Source of the DNA: Candidatus Pelagibacterales bacterium
GTDB taxonomy: Bacteria > Pseudomonadota > Alphaproteobacteria > Pelagibacterales > AG-422-B15
Assembly (NCBI GenBank): GCA_029242795.1
Contig: JAQWTH010000027.1
Coordinates: forward strand, 1-39,519
DNA: 39,519 bases
Reading direction: 5' to 3'
In this document: positions 26,081 through 36,958 of the stretch, piece after piece
Position numbering within the stretch: position 1 is the stretch's first letter
How the letters are laid out: the number at the start of each line of letters is the position of its first letter
Made by a program: the position numbers and the translations under genes
The notes under the pieces: model-generated
Database searches by the model: none
The model's input: only the letters and a program-made list of their open reading frames with translations
Told to the model about the DNA's origin: nothing

Positions 26081-27555
26081 TTCATCTTTCCATTTATTAT
26101 TTCTAAAGTTAGCTGGCTTGAAGGCTCAATTAACTCTAAGACTGGTATGGGATAAATACCGATTAAGATTGTCAGTAATATCAATGGAACAAAAATTATA
26201 ATTTCTCGAGACGATAAATCTAAAATATCCTTTAAATCATCCTTTATTAATTGGCCAAAAATAATTTTTCGATATAGCCATAAAGAATAAGTAGCAGCTA
26301 AGACAACGCCCGTTGTTGCAAAAACAGCAAAATAAGTATTTACAGAAAAAATAGAAAGTAAAACTAAGAATTCACCAACAAAACCACTTGTTCCTGGTAG
26401 CCCAAGACTAGCAAGAATAAAAATCATGAATGAAAAAGAGTACAGTGGCATTCTGTTAACAAGCCCACCATATCTTTCAATTTCTCTTGTATGTATCCTA
26501 TCATAAACCACACCAACACATAAAAATAATGCTGCAGAAACAATTCCATGGCTGATCATTTGTATAATAGCACCTTCAATCCCTTGAATTGTGAAAGTAA
26601 ATATACCCAATGTGACAAAACCCATATGAGCAACAGATGAATATGCTATCAATTTTTTCATATCTTCCTGAACCAGTGCAATTAATGATGTGAATATAAT
26701 GGCTATTATGCTTAATGCATAAATCATAGGTGCAAAATAGTGAGATGCATCAGGAAACATTGTAATTGAGAAGCGAATAAATCCATACCCCGCTAATTTT
26801 AATAAGACACCTGCCAGTATTACTGACCCTGCAGTCGGTGCTTCAACGTGTGCATCGGGCAACCACGTATGAAATGGCCACATAGGAATCTTAACAACAA
26901 AGGATGCAAAAAAAGCAAGCCATAAAATAATTTGAGCATCATAGCTAAATTCATGCTGCAATAGAACTGGTATGCTTGACGTTCCAACTTCCCAATACAT
27001 AAATATGACCGCTAAAAGCATAAAAACAGAACCTGCTAGGGTATAAAGAAAAAACTTAAATGTTGAATAAATCCTTCTTTCACCTCCCCAAATACCAATA
27101 ATTAAAAACATTGGTATTAAGCCGCCTTCAAAGAAAAGATAAAATAATATCAAATCCATTGATATAAAGACCCCAATCATGAAAGTTTCTAAAGCTAAAA
27201 AAGCAATAAGATATTCTTTCATAGAAAATTTAATATTGTTATAACTAGCTAATATGCAAATTGGGACTAGAAATGTTGTTAAGACAACAAATAATATTGA
27301 GATACCATCAACTCCTACTTGATAACTAATGGTATCGCCAAGCCAATAATATTTTTCTACAAATTGAAAATTAGGATCAAGTTGATTAAAATTAAATAAG
27401 ACAACTAATGAGATGATAAAATTTAGAAAAGATACCCAAAGAGCAGTTTGCTTTAAATTAGCATCACTCTCTGAGTTACTTGATATAAATGTTAAGAGCA
27501 AGATTCCTATAACAGGTAAGATTAATAGGATAGATAAGATGGGTAATTCATTCAT
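26077..27555 (-). CDS. nuoM: NADH-quinone oxidoreductase subunit M
   Basis: Second antiporter-like proton-pumping subunit of complex I. The 492 residues contain about 14 membrane helices with the family hallmarks FYLFFEGGLIPMFLIIGIWGG (helix 5 Glu), VKIPMWPFHTWLPDAHVEAPTAGSV, and DMKKLIAYSSVAHMGFV (helix 8 Lys). The protein is complete and of usual length. It follows nuoL with no gap and overlaps nuoN by 4 bases. Confidence is very high. Confidence 0.98.
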   Translation of the reverse strand: MNELPILSILLILPVIGILLLTFISSNSESDANLKQTALWVSFLNFIISLVVLFNFNQLDPNFQFVEKYYWLGDTISYQVGVDGISILFVVLTTFLVPICILASYNNIKFSMKEYLIAFLALETFMIGVFISMDLILFYLFFEGGLIPMFLIIGIWGGERRIYSTFKFFLYTLAGSVFMLLAVIFMYWEVGTSSIPVLLQHEFSYDAQIILWLAFFASFVVKIPMWPFHTWLPDAHVEAPTAGSVILAGVLLKLAGYGFIRFSITMFPDASHYFAPMIYALSIIAIIFTSLIALVQEDMKKLIAYSSVAHMGFVTLGIFTFTIQGIEGAIIQMISHGIVSAALFLCVGVVYDRIHTREIERYGGLVNRMPLYSFSFMIFILASLGLPGTSGFVGEFLVLLSIFSVNTYFAVFATTGVVLAATYSLWLYRKIIFGQLIKDDLKDILDLSSREIIIFVPLILLTILIGIYPIPVLELIEPSSQLTLEIINGKMN

Positions 27556-29478
27556 TTAGATAACAAAAATAAAATAAGTAATAAGAAAAGACAGGCCAAT
27601 TAAAATTGAAAATGCATAATGATAAATGAAGCCTGTTTGAATACTTCTTGCTTTTTCAGATATCTTTAAAACCATACTAGCGATACCATTTGGCCCGAAA
27701 CCATCGATAAAGTAGCCATCTATTATTTTCCAGAAAAATTTACCAATACCCCTTGCAGGGATAACAAAAACATACTGATAAAGTTCATCAAAATACCATT
27801 TATTAAGTAAGAATTTATATAAAGGCTCATTTAAAGAGGCCACAGCAGCTGGTAATTTTGTATTTTTTAAATACATGTACCAAGCAATAATAAAACCAAG
27901 AATACCCAGCATTGCAGGGAGATAGTATATTAAAAAAGGTATGTGGTGATGCTCATGATGATGAATAGCAATTGAATGATCCCAAAATTCAACACTTGCT
28001 CCTCCAATGAAATATGACTTAAAAATATATCCAAATGATAAAGCGCCAATTGCAAGAATAAATAAAGGTATTAACATTACATATGGTGACTCATGGACTT
28101 CTCTAAATTTCTGCTCTTCCATTCTAGTGTTCCCATTAAATGTAAGAAACATCAATCTCCAAGAATAAAATGACGTCATGACGACGCCCAGTGTTCCTAA
28201 AAAATATGCATAATTGGAAAACATAGCATCAGATAAGTATGCAGCCTCTATTATGGCGTCCTTTGAATAAAAGCCAGATGTAAATGGAAATCCCATTAAG
28301 GAGATAGTGCCAACTACCATCATGGCATGTGTTAATGGAGTAAAAATATATATTCCACCCATTTTTCTTATATCTTGCTCTTCATGAACTGAGTGTATTA
28401 CCGAACCGGCACCTAGAAAGAGCAATGCTTTAAAAAATGCATGGGTAAATAAATGGAACATCGCAGCACCGTAAGCGCCTAAGCCTGCTGCAAAAAACAT
28501 ATAGCCCAATTGACTGCAGGTCGAGTATGCAATTACACGCTTGATATCATTTTGAACTAGGCCAATTGTAGCAGCAAAGAAAGCTGTGGACGCACCTACT
28601 AAAGTTACAAATGAAGAGGCTTCCACTGATAGATCAAAAAGAGGAGAACATCTCACTACTAAGAAAACGCCGGCTGTGACCATCGTAGCCGCATGGATTA
28701 AAGCTGATACAGGTGTTGGTCCCTCCATTGCATCCGGTAACCATGTATGAAGGAATAACTGAGCTGATTTTCCCATGGCACCAATAAATAAAAGAAAGCA
28801 AATTAATGTAATTGCATTAATATCATATCCAATAAAGTTGAAATTTGTTTCATTAAATTTTTCTGCATTTTCAAAAACAACTTGATAATCAATAGAACCG
28901 AAAACCATATAAATTGTAAAGATACCAAGCGCTAAACCAAAATCTCCTACACGATTAACAATAAATGCTTTAATTGCAGCAGCATTGGCAGAAGGTTTTT
29001 TATACCAGAAGCCAATAAGAAGATAAGAAGCAAGACCGACGCCCTCCCATCCAAAAAATAATTGTAAGAAATTATCTGCTGTAACCAGCATAATCATTGC
29101 AAATGTAAACAATGATAAATATCCCATAAATCTTGGTTTACTATCGTCATGAGACATATAGCCAATTGAATAAATATGAACAAGAGCTGAAACAGAAGTT
29201 ATAACAACGAGCATTACTCTTGTTACGGCATCAATATACAAAGACCAGTTTACAGAAAGGTCACCAGATGTGATCCAAGTAAATAAAGTAAACTTGTATA
29301 CTTGGGGGTCTGATAGATTAATAACAAATAAATAAAATGATAAAATCGCTGAAATTGAAATAAATAAAGACGTAACAATTTGAGTGATACGATCTATTGT
29401 TTGGTCGCTCTTAAAGAAAGAAAATAAACAAGAAATAACAAAACCAAAAAGAGGTAAAAGAACAATCGAGTGAATCAT
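27556..29478 (-). CDS. nuoL: NADH-quinone oxidoreductase subunit L
   Basis: Distal antiporter-like subunit of complex I, with the long lateral helix that runs along the membrane arm. The 640 residues show FFGWEGVGLASYLLIGFWY (helix 5 Glu), KSAQLFLHTWLPDAMEGPTPVSALIHAATMV and DIKRVIAYSTCSQLGYM. C-terminal helices follow, ending in the anchor helix IGLSFLITYFIFVI. A loop near residues 500-515 holds a cluster of histidines (HHHEHHH), which is unusually dense. Length is normal. It lies 7 bases after nuoK and directly abuts nuoM. Confidence 0.98.
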   Translation of the reverse strand: MIHSIVLLPLFGFVISCLFSFFKSDQTIDRITQIVTSLFISISAILSFYLFVINLSDPQVYKFTLFTWITSGDLSVNWSLYIDAVTRVMLVVITSVSALVHIYSIGYMSHDDSKPRFMGYLSLFTFAMIMLVTADNFLQLFFGWEGVGLASYLLIGFWYKKPSANAAAIKAFIVNRVGDFGLALGIFTIYMVFGSIDYQVVFENAEKFNETNFNFIGYDINAITLICFLLFIGAMGKSAQLFLHTWLPDAMEGPTPVSALIHAATMVTAGVFLVVRCSPLFDLSVEASSFVTLVGASTAFFAATIGLVQNDIKRVIAYSTCSQLGYMFFAAGLGAYGAAMFHLFTHAFFKALLFLGAGSVIHSVHEEQDIRKMGGIYIFTPLTHAMMVVGTISLMGFPFTSGFYSKDAIIEAAYLSDAMFSNYAYFLGTLGVVMTSFYSWRLMFLTFNGNTRMEEQKFREVHESPYVMLIPLFILAIGALSFGYIFKSYFIGGASVEFWDHSIAIHHHEHHHIPFLIYYLPAMLGILGFIIAWYMYLKNTKLPAAVASLNEPLYKFLLNKWYFDELYQYVFVIPARGIGKFFWKIIDGYFIDGFGPNGIASMVLKISEKARSIQTGFIYHYAFSILIGLSFLITYFIFVI

Positions 29479-29485
29479 TATAACA

Positions 29486-29791
29486 TCATCCTTTCAAGCT
29501 ATTGATTTTCTCAATTTCAATAGTCCCAGCATTTCTATTATATATCACCAATATTGCTAAACCTATTGCGGCTTCAGCAGCAGCAACAGTTAAAACAAAT
29601 AAAGAAATTATCTGTCCTGTAAGATCGCCTAAGAAATAAGAAAAAGAAACTAGATTGATATTGACTGATAGAAGAATGATCTCGATTGACATTAATATAA
29701 TTATTACGTTTTTTCTGTTGAGAAAAATACCAATAACCCCGATGCTAAAAAGAAGTGCTGACAATATTAAAAACTGATTTAATTCAATCAT
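29486..29791 (-). CDS. nuoK: NADH-quinone oxidoreductase subunit K
   Basis: Small membrane subunit of complex I with three helices. The 101 residues are of exact family length. Conserved elements are [28 protein letters not shown], containing the first essential Glu (MSIE), and [15 protein letters not shown], containing the second Glu in helix 3. Both lie on the central hydrophilic axis for proton transfer. Its start overlaps the nuoJ stop by one base. Confidence is very high. Confidence 0.98.
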   Translation of the reverse strand: MIELNQFLILSALLFSIGVIGIFLNRKNVIIILMSIEIILLSVNINLVSFSYFLGDLTGQIISLFVLTVAAAEAAIGLAILVIYNRNAGTIEIEKINSLKG

Positions 29792-30411
29792 TATATATCA
29801 ACTCCTTCATTTGATTTAGGATCGACCATCGTTATGGTTGATTTATATTTACGATCTAATTGAGATTGAATTGATTGTCTTTTTACGCCCTCACGAGTCC
29901 TTAGAGTCAAAACAATTGAGCCAATCATGGCAACAAGTAAAATAACACCCGAAAGTTGAAAATATAAAATATAATCTGTGTATAGGATGGACCCAATAGC
30001 CTCTGTATTTGTTAAATTTTCAAATTTTATCATTGGATTAACTAAGATTTGAATATTTGAGAGATCAAATTTGGTATTAATGAGAACTATAATTAGTTCA
30101 GATATAAAAACCACACCTACAAAAAATCCAATTGGTAAATATTGAAGAATATTATTCTTATCGAGGCTTATTTTAAAATCTAACATCATAACAACAAATA
30201 AAAATAAAACTGCGACAGCTCCTACGTAAACGATAATTAAAATCATTGCCAGAAACTCAGCGTGTAAAATTATAAAAAGCCCTGCACCATTAAAGAATGT
30301 TAAAATTAAAAATAATACTGAATGAACTGGATTTTTTGAGGTAATCACCATCAAAGAAGAAAGGAGAATAACAGTTGAAAATATATAAAATGATAACAAG
30401 GATGCTGTCAT
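29791..30411 (-). CDS. nuoJ: NADH-quinone oxidoreductase subunit J
   Basis: Membrane subunit of complex I with five helices. The 206 residues show the conserved [24 protein letters not shown] and the helix-3 segment [20 protein letters not shown], which contains the flexible Tyr and pi-bulge region. The C-terminal tail after about residue 170 is polar and typical of alphaproteobacteria (RTREGVKRQ). It starts 3 bases after the true end of nuoI at 30415, a spacing that only makes sense if nuoI is read to that point. Confidence is very high. Confidence 0.97.
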   Translation of the reverse strand: MTASLLSFYIFSTVILLSSLMVITSKNPVHSVLFLILTFFNGAGLFIILHAEFLAMILIIVYVGAVAVLFLFVVMMLDFKISLDKNNILQYLPIGFFVGVVFISELIIVLINTKFDLSNIQILVNPMIKFENLTNTEAIGSILYTDYILYFQLSGVILLVAMIGSIVLTLRTREGVKRQSIQSQLDRKYKSTITMVDPKSNEGVDI

Positions 30412-30414
30412 TTT

Positions 30415-30900
30415 CTATCTATACTCCGCATCTTTTTTTAGATTTTCGGCAATTGCGCTTTCCCACTTATCACCATTATCTAAGAGCTTCTCTTTTGTAT
30501 AATAAAGTTCTTTTCTAGTTTCAGTGGAAAATTCAAAATTAGGTCATTGAACAATTGCATCTACCGGACAAGATTCTTCACATAATCCACAATAAATACA
30601 TTTTACCATATCAATATCATATCTAGTTGTTCTTCTCGTTCCATCATCTCGCGGTTCAGATTCAATAGTTATGGCTTGAGCTGGACAAACTGCCTCACAT
30701 AATTTGCAGCCAATGCATCGTTCTTCACCACTTGGGTATCGCCTCAAAGCATGTTCTCCTCTAAACCTTGGGCTTAATTTTCCTCGTTCATAAGGGTAGT
30801 TTAATGTGGCTTTCTTTTTGAAGAAATATTTCTGTGCTAATATGTAAGCCTTAATAAAGTCGATGAGCAGAAAAGATTTTATAAAATTAATAATTTTCAT
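30415..30900 (-). CDS. nuoI: NADH-quinone oxidoreductase subunit I, interrupted by an in-frame TGA
   Basis: Ferredoxin-like subunit that carries clusters N6a and N6b in the complex I electron chain. Residues 1-118 contain both motifs: Cys62, 65, 68, 72 ([12 protein letters not shown]) and Cys101, 104, 107, 111 ([12 protein letters not shown]). Codon 119 is TGA (30544-30546), where the family has the Gly of a GPN triplet. The same frame continues [20 protein letters not shown] to ...NLKKDAEYR and a TAG at 30415-30417. That makes 162 codons including the stop, the normal NuoI length. A single GGA-to-TGA change explains it. At least six neighbours (fabZ, lpxD, lolD, lolC, nuoH, nuoG) stop at TGA, so the code is standard here. 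Likely a sequencing error or recent nonsense mutation; readthrough is possible. A product truncated at 118 would keep both clusters. Confidence 0.93.
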
Positions 30901-31913
30901 GAAAATACAGGAGCTAGATTGAAGAAAAATAAAACGCTAGAGGTAACCACAACAGCTAATAATGAAAGAGGCAAAAATACTTTCCAACCAAGTCTCATTA
31001 ATTGATCATATCGATACCGTGGAACAAAGGCTTTGACCATCGATATCATATAAAAAATCACCATCATCTTAACTAAAAACCATATAAAACCAGGTATAAG
31101 GTTGAATGGAGCTACATCAATGGGTGGATACCATCCGCCAAAGAACATGATGGTCATCATTGCGCACATCAGTAAGATATTTATGTACTCACCTAGAAAA
31201 AAAAGGAGAAATGGCATAGCGGAATATTCTGTTTGATAGCCGGCTACAAGCTCGGACTCTGCTTCAGGTAAATCGAATGGCGGTCTGTTTGTTTCCGCAA
31301 GCGCTGAGATAAAAAAAACAACAAACATTGGGAACAAAGGAATAAAGAACCAAATATTTTTTTGAGCATAAACAATTTCTGAGAGGTTTAGAGAACCAAC
31401 GCACATTAATACTGTTACAATTACAAATCCTATAGAAACCTCATATGAAACCATTTGAGCTGCAGATCGTAATGCCCCTAAAAAGGGGTATTTACTATTT
31501 GATGCCCAACCAGCCATCAGGATTCCATAAATTCCTAAAGAGCTCATAGCAAATATATATAAAACTCCAACATTTATATCAGATAAAACAATATTTTCTT
31601 GAATAGGAATAACTGCCCAAGCTGCTATTGCTAACGTCGAAGTTAATATTGGTGCAACAAAATAAATAGTTTTATCAGCTCCATCTGGAATAATGATTTC
31701 TTTAAACAAAAATTTTAATCCATCGGCTGGTATTTGAAATAAACCAAAAGGTCCAACTACATTTGGTCCTTTTCTTTTTTGAACAGCTGCCCATATTTTT
31801 CTATCCGCAAATAAAACGATGACTACACCTAAAAGCAATGGAACAAAAATAAGAAGACAGAGACCAACAATAAAAAATAAATGAAAAAGGTTCTCAGAAA
31901 TTAGAGCTATCAT
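30897..31913 (-). CDS. nuoH: NADH-quinone oxidoreductase subunit H
   Basis: Membrane subunit linking the arms of complex I and forming much of the quinone chamber. The 338 residues have about eight helices. Conserved segments are [32 protein letters not shown] (N-terminal amphipathic region), [24 protein letters not shown], and the acidic loop [41 protein letters not shown] follows near the C-terminus. The start overlaps nuoG (ATGA) and the TGA stop overlaps nuoI (ATGA). Confidence is very high. Confidence 0.98.
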   Translation of the reverse strand: MIALISENLFHLFFIVGLCLLIFVPLLLGVVIVLFADRKIWAAVQKRKGPNVVGPFGLFQIPADGLKFLFKEIIIPDGADKTIYFVAPILTSTLAIAAWAVIPIQENIVLSDINVGVLYIFAMSSLGIYGILMAGWASNSKYPFLGALRSAAQMVSYEVSIGFVIVTVLMCVGSLNLSEIVYAQKNIWFFIPLFPMFVVFFISALAETNRPPFDLPEAESELVAGYQTEYSAMPFLLFFLGEYINILLMCAMMTIMFFGGWYPPIDVAPFNLIPGFIWFLVKMMVIFYMISMVKAFVPRYRYDQLMRLGWKVFLPLSLLAVVVTSSVLFFFNLAPVFS

Positions 31914-33967
31914 ATAGCTTTTCCATTTCTTAACTCTTTACGGATTTGACTACATTCAGCCATAGTCTTCGATAATCTTGATATTGAGTCAGTTAAGTAA
32001 AAATCTTTAATCATTGATCCAATTTCTTTATTATCAAATGAAATTTTTGATGCTTTATTTGCAAGCAATCTTTTGTAAGGCCTATCAGCAGATACTTGAT
32101 TAAATAAATCTGGATATTGATTTTTAATTTTTTTACGAACATCGTCCAATGTCACAAAACCCCAATTCAAATTAAGCATTTCACTAATTTGATTAATAAT
32201 TTTCCAATCAGTTTTTGCCTCACTTGGTGGAAAACTTGCCTGATAGGCATATTGAAGTCTGCCTTCAGTATTAATATAAATCGCGTCTTTTTCAGTGTAA
32301 GCTGCAGAAGGAAGAATTAAGTCTGAATTACTTGCGCCTCTATCGCCATGTGAGCCCATGTAAATAATTTTTGTGTTTTGAAATTTACTATAATCAATCT
32401 CATCCGCTCCAAATGAAAATAAAAGTTTTAAAGACCCATTCTCTGCATCTGCATATATATCTTTTAGTGATCTGCTGGATTGATAACAGCCCATATCTAA
32501 CGCACCGATTCTTGACGCTGATAATTGAAGAGTATTAACACCGTTCCATGAAGAGTCTAAGAAAGAATATTGATGAACAATATCTTCTATTAGCGAATAA
32601 GCATTAAGACTATCATCACGACTCAATACTGATTGACCAATAATAATCATTGGCTTTTTTGCTTTGTCTAGAATCTTACAAAAATTATTTTCACCATCAG
32701 AAATAGATTTTAAGATATTCAGGTCATTTCCTAAATGTTCATAATCAAAAGTAAGATCAAATTTTTCACCAATCAATCCAATAGGAATATTTTTATTCAA
32801 TAAGTGCTTTCGTATTCGAGTATTTATTATAGGAGCTTCTTCTCTGACATTGCTACCAATTATTAATATGCAGTCGCTTTCCTCAATTCCATTAATTGTT
32901 GAATTAAATAGATATTGGGAACGATCTGAATATGGAAGTCTCACCCCTTCTTGCCTACATTCAATTTTTTTAATATTTAATGATTCTGATAGTTGTTTAA
33001 TTAAATATGATGTTTCAAGATCAATGAAATCTCCCACAAGAAAAGCAATTTCATCAGGTTTGTGATTTTTCATAAATGACAAACACTCATTTAACGCATC
33101 ATTCCAATCAGTGGCGTTCAGATTTCCATCATGTCTTACGTAAGGGGTATCTAGTCTCTGATTCAATAAACCATCACAAGCATATCTGGATTTATCAGAG
33201 ATCCATTCTTCATTAATATCTTCATTCAAACGTGGAAGTATTCGCTTAACTTTCCATCCATAAGTATCAACTCTTATATTTGAGCCCACTGCATCCATGA
33301 CATCGATTGTTTCAGTTTTTTTTAGTTCCCATGGTCTTGCTTCAAATTGATAAGGTTTTGATGTTAGTGCTCCCACTGGACAGAGATCAATCACGTTTGC
33401 TGACATTTCAGAGTCAATCGACTTTTCGAGATAGGTGGTAATTTCCATATTTTCACCACGATTTACTGCTCCTATTTCTTCAACTCCAGCAACTTCCTCT
33501 GAAAACCGAATACATCTGGTACAATGAATGCACCGTGTCATATATGTTTTGATCAAAGGACCCATATATTTTTCTTCGACTGAACGTTTATTTAAATCAA
33601 ATCTTGATTTACCAGAGCCATAGGCAACAGTTTGGTCTTGTAGATCACACTCTCCACCTTGATCACATACAGGGCAATCCAAAGGGTGATTGATTAACAA
33701 AAATTCCATCACACCCTCTCTAGCTTTTTTAACTTTTTGTGTATTGGTATGAATTGACATCCCCTCATTTACCGGCATAGCACAAGACGCTACAGGCTTG
33801 GGTGATCCTTCTACATCAACTAGGCACATTCGACAATTTCCCGCTATAGACAAACGATCATGGTAACAGAATCTAGGTATTTCTCTCCCAGCTTCCTCAC
33901 ACGCTTGAAGTATCGTCATGTCATCACGAACTTCAATTTCTGTTCCATCAACTTTTATTTTTGCCAT
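31910..33967 (-). CDS. nuoG: NADH-quinone oxidoreductase subunit G
   Basis: Largest peripheral-arm subunit of complex I. The 685 residues begin with a [2Fe-2S] domain ([22 protein letters not shown]). The His/Cys-ligated [4Fe-4S] motif [14 protein letters not shown] follows, then the second [4Fe-4S] motif [10 protein letters not shown] with a distal Cys in [13 protein letters not shown]. The C-terminal part is a molybdopterin-oxidoreductase-like domain without catalytic role in complex I. Length matches alphaproteobacterial NuoG. It overlaps nuoF by one base and nuoH by four. Confidence is very high. Confidence 0.98.
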   Translation of the reverse strand: MAKIKVDGTEIEVRDDMTILQACEEAGREIPRFCYHDRLSIAGNCRMCLVDVEGSPKPVASCAMPVNEGMSIHTNTQKVKKAREGVMEFLLINHPLDCPVCDQGGECDLQDQTVAYGSGKSRFDLNKRSVEEKYMGPLIKTYMTRCIHCTRCIRFSEEVAGVEEIGAVNRGENMEITTYLEKSIDSEMSANVIDLCPVGALTSKPYQFEARPWELKKTETIDVMDAVGSNIRVDTYGWKVKRILPRLNEDINEEWISDKSRYACDGLLNQRLDTPYVRHDGNLNATDWNDALNECLSFMKNHKPDEIAFLVGDFIDLETSYLIKQLSESLNIKKIECRQEGVRLPYSDRSQYLFNSTINGIEESDCILIIGSNVREEAPIINTRIRKHLLNKNIPIGLIGEKFDLTFDYEHLGNDLNILKSISDGENNFCKILDKAKKPMIIIGQSVLSRDDSLNAYSLIEDIVHQYSFLDSSWNGVNTLQLSASRIGALDMGCYQSSRSLKDIYADAENGSLKLLFSFGADEIDYSKFQNTKIIYMGSHGDRGASNSDLILPSAAYTEKDAIYINTEGRLQYAYQASFPPSEAKTDWKIINQISEMLNLNWGFVTLDDVRKKIKNQYPDLFNQVSADRPYKRLLANKASKISFDNKEIGSMIKDFYLTDSISRLSKTMAECSQIRKELRNGKAI

Positions 33968-35238
33968 TATGCTGCTCTAATTTTTTTTATTAACTGCTCT
34001 TCTATTTCATCTCTAAAATGTCGAAATAAACCTTGAATTGGCCATGCTGCAGCATCACCTAGAGCACAAATCGTGTGACCTTCAACTTGCTTTGTAACAT
34101 CTAGTAATCGATCAATTTCACCAGGGCTGGCTTCACCAGCTGCAATTTTTTCCATCATCCTCCACATCCATCCAGTGCCCTCTCTGCATGGAGTACATTG
34201 ACCACAGCTTTCATGCTTATAAAATCTAGATATTCGAGCTATTGCTTTTACAAGATCTGTTGATTGATCCATAACAATGACAGCTGCTGTTCCTAAGCCA
34301 CTCTTAACAGAAGATAGCGAGTCAAAATCCATCGAAACATTGTCACAAACTGACTTTGGTATCATTGGAACAGATGATCCACCTGGAATAATAGCTTTTA
34401 AATTGTTCCAACCACCTCTCACACCCCCCGCATGTTTTTCTATAAGTTCTTTTAAAGGTATGCCCATTTCTTCTTCAATATTACACGGAGTATTTACATG
34501 TCCTGATATACAGAAGACTTTCGTACCGGTATTTTTAGTTTTTCCAAGAGAACTAAACCAAGACCCGCCTCTGCGTAATATTGTTGGTACAACGGCTATC
34601 GTTTCAACATTGTTAACTGTTGTCGGTGACCCATATAAGCCTTTATTAGCTGGGAAAGGAGGCTTAAGTCTTGGTTGGCCTTTTTTCCCTTCAAGACTTT
34701 CAAGAAGAGCAGTTTCTTCTCCACAAATATACGCTCCAGCTCCCCTATGAAGATAAATATTAAAATTCCATCCTGAGTTGCATGCGTTCTTTCCAATAAG
34801 ACCAGCTTCATATGCTTCATCAATTGCTTTTTGTAAGACAACACTCTCATTAAAATATTCGCCTCGAATATAAATATAACAATCGTGTGCATTCATTGCA
34901 AAACCAGCCAGTAGACATCCTTCAAGCAGTTTATGAGGTTCGTTTCTAATCATATCTCTATCTTTACAGGTACCAGGTTCTGACTCATCAGCATTCACAA
35001 CTAAATAATTATTTTTGTTTGCGTCCTTTGGCATGAAAGACCATTTTAAACCCGTGGGGAAACCTGCACCACCTCGTCCACGTAGCTCAGATTTTTTTAC
35101 TTCGTCTATTATCCAATCTGATCCTTTTTTAATAAAGTCAATCGTTTGATCCCAATCACCTCGAGACTGAGCTTCTCTAAGAGAATAGGTTTGATCCCCA
35201 TACAAATTAGTAAAAATTTTATCTTTAGCTTTTAACAT
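33967..35238 (-). CDS. nuoF: NADH-quinone oxidoreductase subunit F
   Basis: NADH-binding, FMN-containing subunit of complex I where electrons enter. The 423 residues show the nucleotide-binding glycine-rich [34 protein letters not shown], the FMN segment [20 protein letters not shown] and the N3 cluster motif [15 protein letters not shown] with the fourth Cys in [13 protein letters not shown]. All four ligands are present. Length is normal. It overlaps nuoE by 14 bases and nuoG by one base. Confidence is very high. Confidence 0.98.
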   Translation of the reverse strand: MLKAKDKIFTNLYGDQTYSLREAQSRGDWDQTIDFIKKGSDWIIDEVKKSELRGRGGAGFPTGLKWSFMPKDANKNNYLVVNADESEPGTCKDRDMIRNEPHKLLEGCLLAGFAMNAHDCYIYIRGEYFNESVVLQKAIDEAYEAGLIGKNACNSGWNFNIYLHRGAGAYICGEETALLESLEGKKGQPRLKPPFPANKGLYGSPTTVNNVETIAVVPTILRRGGSWFSSLGKTKNTGTKVFCISGHVNTPCNIEEEMGIPLKELIEKHAGGVRGGWNNLKAIIPGGSSVPMIPKSVCDNVSMDFDSLSSVKSGLGTAAVIVMDQSTDLVKAIARISRFYKHESCGQCTPCREGTGWMWRMMEKIAAGEASPGEIDRLLDVTKQVEGHTICALGDAAAWPIQGLFRHFRDEIEEQLIKKIRAA

Positions 35239-35785
35239 ATTCCTCCGCTCTTGATCCTTTGCGGCCTATTTGAGATCCTATAGGAGATAGATTTCCATCA
35301 ATAAATGACTGCAATACATTTTTTGTGTTTTCATAGTTTAAGTCTTCGTAAAAATCATCGTTGATTTGAACTAAGGGTGCATTAACACATGCTCCCAAAC
35401 ACTCCACTTCCATCCATGAAAATAATCCATCATTAGATAATTCATTTTGTTTTTCAGAAATAATTTCTTTACATGCTTTTACCACTTCATCGGAACCTTT
35501 TAACCAACAAGGTGTAGTAGTGCATACTTGAACAAAGTATTTTCCAACTGGCGTTGTATAATACATTGAATAGAATGTAACTATTTCATAAACTTTTATG
35601 TAAGGCATCTCAAGATGTGAAGCTACATGCTCAATTGCTGACTTGCTAAGCCAGCCACCATTTTGTCTTTGAGCAATATCTAGCAAAGACATCACAGAAC
35701 TTTGTTTTCGGTCTTCAGGATATTTACTGAGTTCAAACTTTACTTTATCTAAACTTTCAGCATTAAATGAAAATGTTTCAGTCAT
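35225..35785 (-). CDS. nuoE: NADH-quinone oxidoreductase subunit E
   Basis: Thioredoxin-like [2Fe-2S] subunit (cluster N1a) beside NuoF. The 186 residues have an N-terminal helical part ([30 protein letters not shown]), then the cluster motifs [15 protein letters not shown] (first two Cys) and [16 protein letters not shown] (second two Cys). The C-terminal extension of about 30 residues ([12 protein letters not shown]) is usual for the alphaproteobacterial and mitochondrial type. It starts immediately after the nuoD stop. Confidence is very high. Confidence 0.98.
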   Translation of the reverse strand: MTETFSFNAESLDKVKFELSKYPEDRKQSSVMSLLDIAQRQNGGWLSKSAIEHVASHLEMPYIKVYEIVTFYSMYYTTPVGKYFVQVCTTTPCWLKGSDEVVKACKEIISEKQNELSNDGLFSWMEVECLGACVNAPLVQINDDFYEDLNYENTKNVLQSFIDGNLSPIGSQIGRKGSRAEEYVKS

Positions 35786-36958
35786 CTATCTATCAACTTC
35801 CCCAAACACAATTGCTAGAGATCCTAGTATCGCAGGAACATCTGCTAGTAAATGTCCTTTTGATAATAGATTGAACGCTTGTAAATGAGCAAATCCAGGA
35901 GCTCTAATTTTGCATCGATAAGGCCTACTTGTATTATCTGAAATTAAATATACCCCAAACTCTCCCTTTGGAGCCTCTACAGCTGTATAAATTTCACCTT
36001 CAGGAACATGAAAGCCTTCAGTAAAAAATTTAAAGTGATGAATAATGGCTTCCATTGACTCTTTCATCTCAGCCCGTTTTGGGGGAGCTATTTTAGTATC
36101 CCTATTAATGACTTCTCCACTCGGCATGTTATTAATGCACTGTGTCATAATCTTTACGCTCTCTCTCATCTCATCCATTTGACATAAATAGCGATCATAA
36201 CAATCACCATTTTTTCCAATTGGAACTTTAAAATCAAAGTCTTCATAAGAATCATAAGGTTGAGATCGTCTTAAATCCCATGGCACTCCAGATGCCCTTA
36301 GCACAAAACCACTAAAACCGTTATCTACAGCTTCTTCTTTTGAGATTTTGCCAATATCAACATTACGCTGCTTGAATATTCTATTTTCAGTAAGCAGTGT
36401 TTCCATATCATCAACAACTTTAGGAAATGATATACAGAAATCATTTATCTTTTCTAGAAGTCCATCTGGTAAGTCTTGATGAACACCTCCAGCTCTAAAA
36501 TAATTTGCATGAAAACGAGAACCAGAGACTTCTTCATAAAAGTCTAGAAGCTTTTCTCTTTCATCAAATCCCCAGGTGATAGGTGTCATTGCGCCAACGT
36601 CCATAGCTGTTGTCGTTACATTTAATAAATGACTTAAAAGACGCCCAATCTCAGAAAAAAGAACTCTAATATACTGCCCTCTTTTGGGAACATCTACCTT
36701 CATTAACTTTTCAATTGCTAGAGCAAATGCATGCTCTTGGTTCATTGGCGCTACATAATCAAGTCGATCAAAATATGGGATAGCTTGTAAATAAGTTTTA
36801 GTTTCAATTAGCTTTTCAGTGCCACGATGTAAAAGACCGATATGAGGATCAGCTCTTTCAACAACTTCTCCATCGAGGTCTAAAATTAATCTTAGAACTC
36901 CGTGAGCAGCTGGGTGAACAGGGCCAAAATTTACAGTTACTGTTTTACTTTCCGCCAT
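35786..36958 (-). CDS. nuoD: NADH-quinone oxidoreductase subunit D
   Basis: Quinone-binding 49-kDa subunit of complex I. The start is taken as ATG 36958 ([20 protein letters not shown]). This gives 390 residues, the family length, and a 14-base overlap with nuoC. A longer in-frame reading to 37099 lies entirely inside nuoC and is not conserved. Motifs are the quinone-site [63 protein letters not shown] and the C-terminal VFGEVDR. Confidence is very high. Confidence 0.97.
   Translation of the reverse strand: MAESKTVTVNFGPVHPAAHGVLRLILDLDGEVVERADPHIGLLHRGTEKLIETKTYLQAIPYFDRLDYVAPMNQEHAFALAIEKLMKVDVPKRGQYIRVLFSEIGRLLSHLLNVTTTAMDVGAMTPITWGFDEREKLLDFYEEVSGSRFHANYFRAGGVHQDLPDGLLEKINDFCISFPKVVDDMETLLTENRIFKQRNVDIGKISKEEAVDNGFSGFVLRASGVPWDLRRSQPYDSYEDFDFKVPIGKNGDCYDRYLCQMDEMRESVKIMTQCINNMPSGEVINRDTKIAPPKRAEMKESMEAIIHHFKFFTEGFHVPEGEIYTAVEAPKGEFGVYLISDNTSRPYRCKIRAPGFAHLQAFNLLSKGHLLADVPAILGSLAIVFGEVDR

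Noticed and set aside
30544-30546. Reassignment of UGA to an amino acid across the genome
   Set aside because: fabZ, lpxD, lolD, lolC, nuoH and nuoG all end in TGA at their expected C-termini, several in ATGA or TGATG overlaps with the next gene, so UGA is a stop.
34277-34750. A 157-codon open frame on the plus strand opposite nuoF
   Set aside because: It is fully antisense to a strongly conserved gene, has no recognisable motifs and no ribosome binding site; it is a by-product of nuoF codon use.
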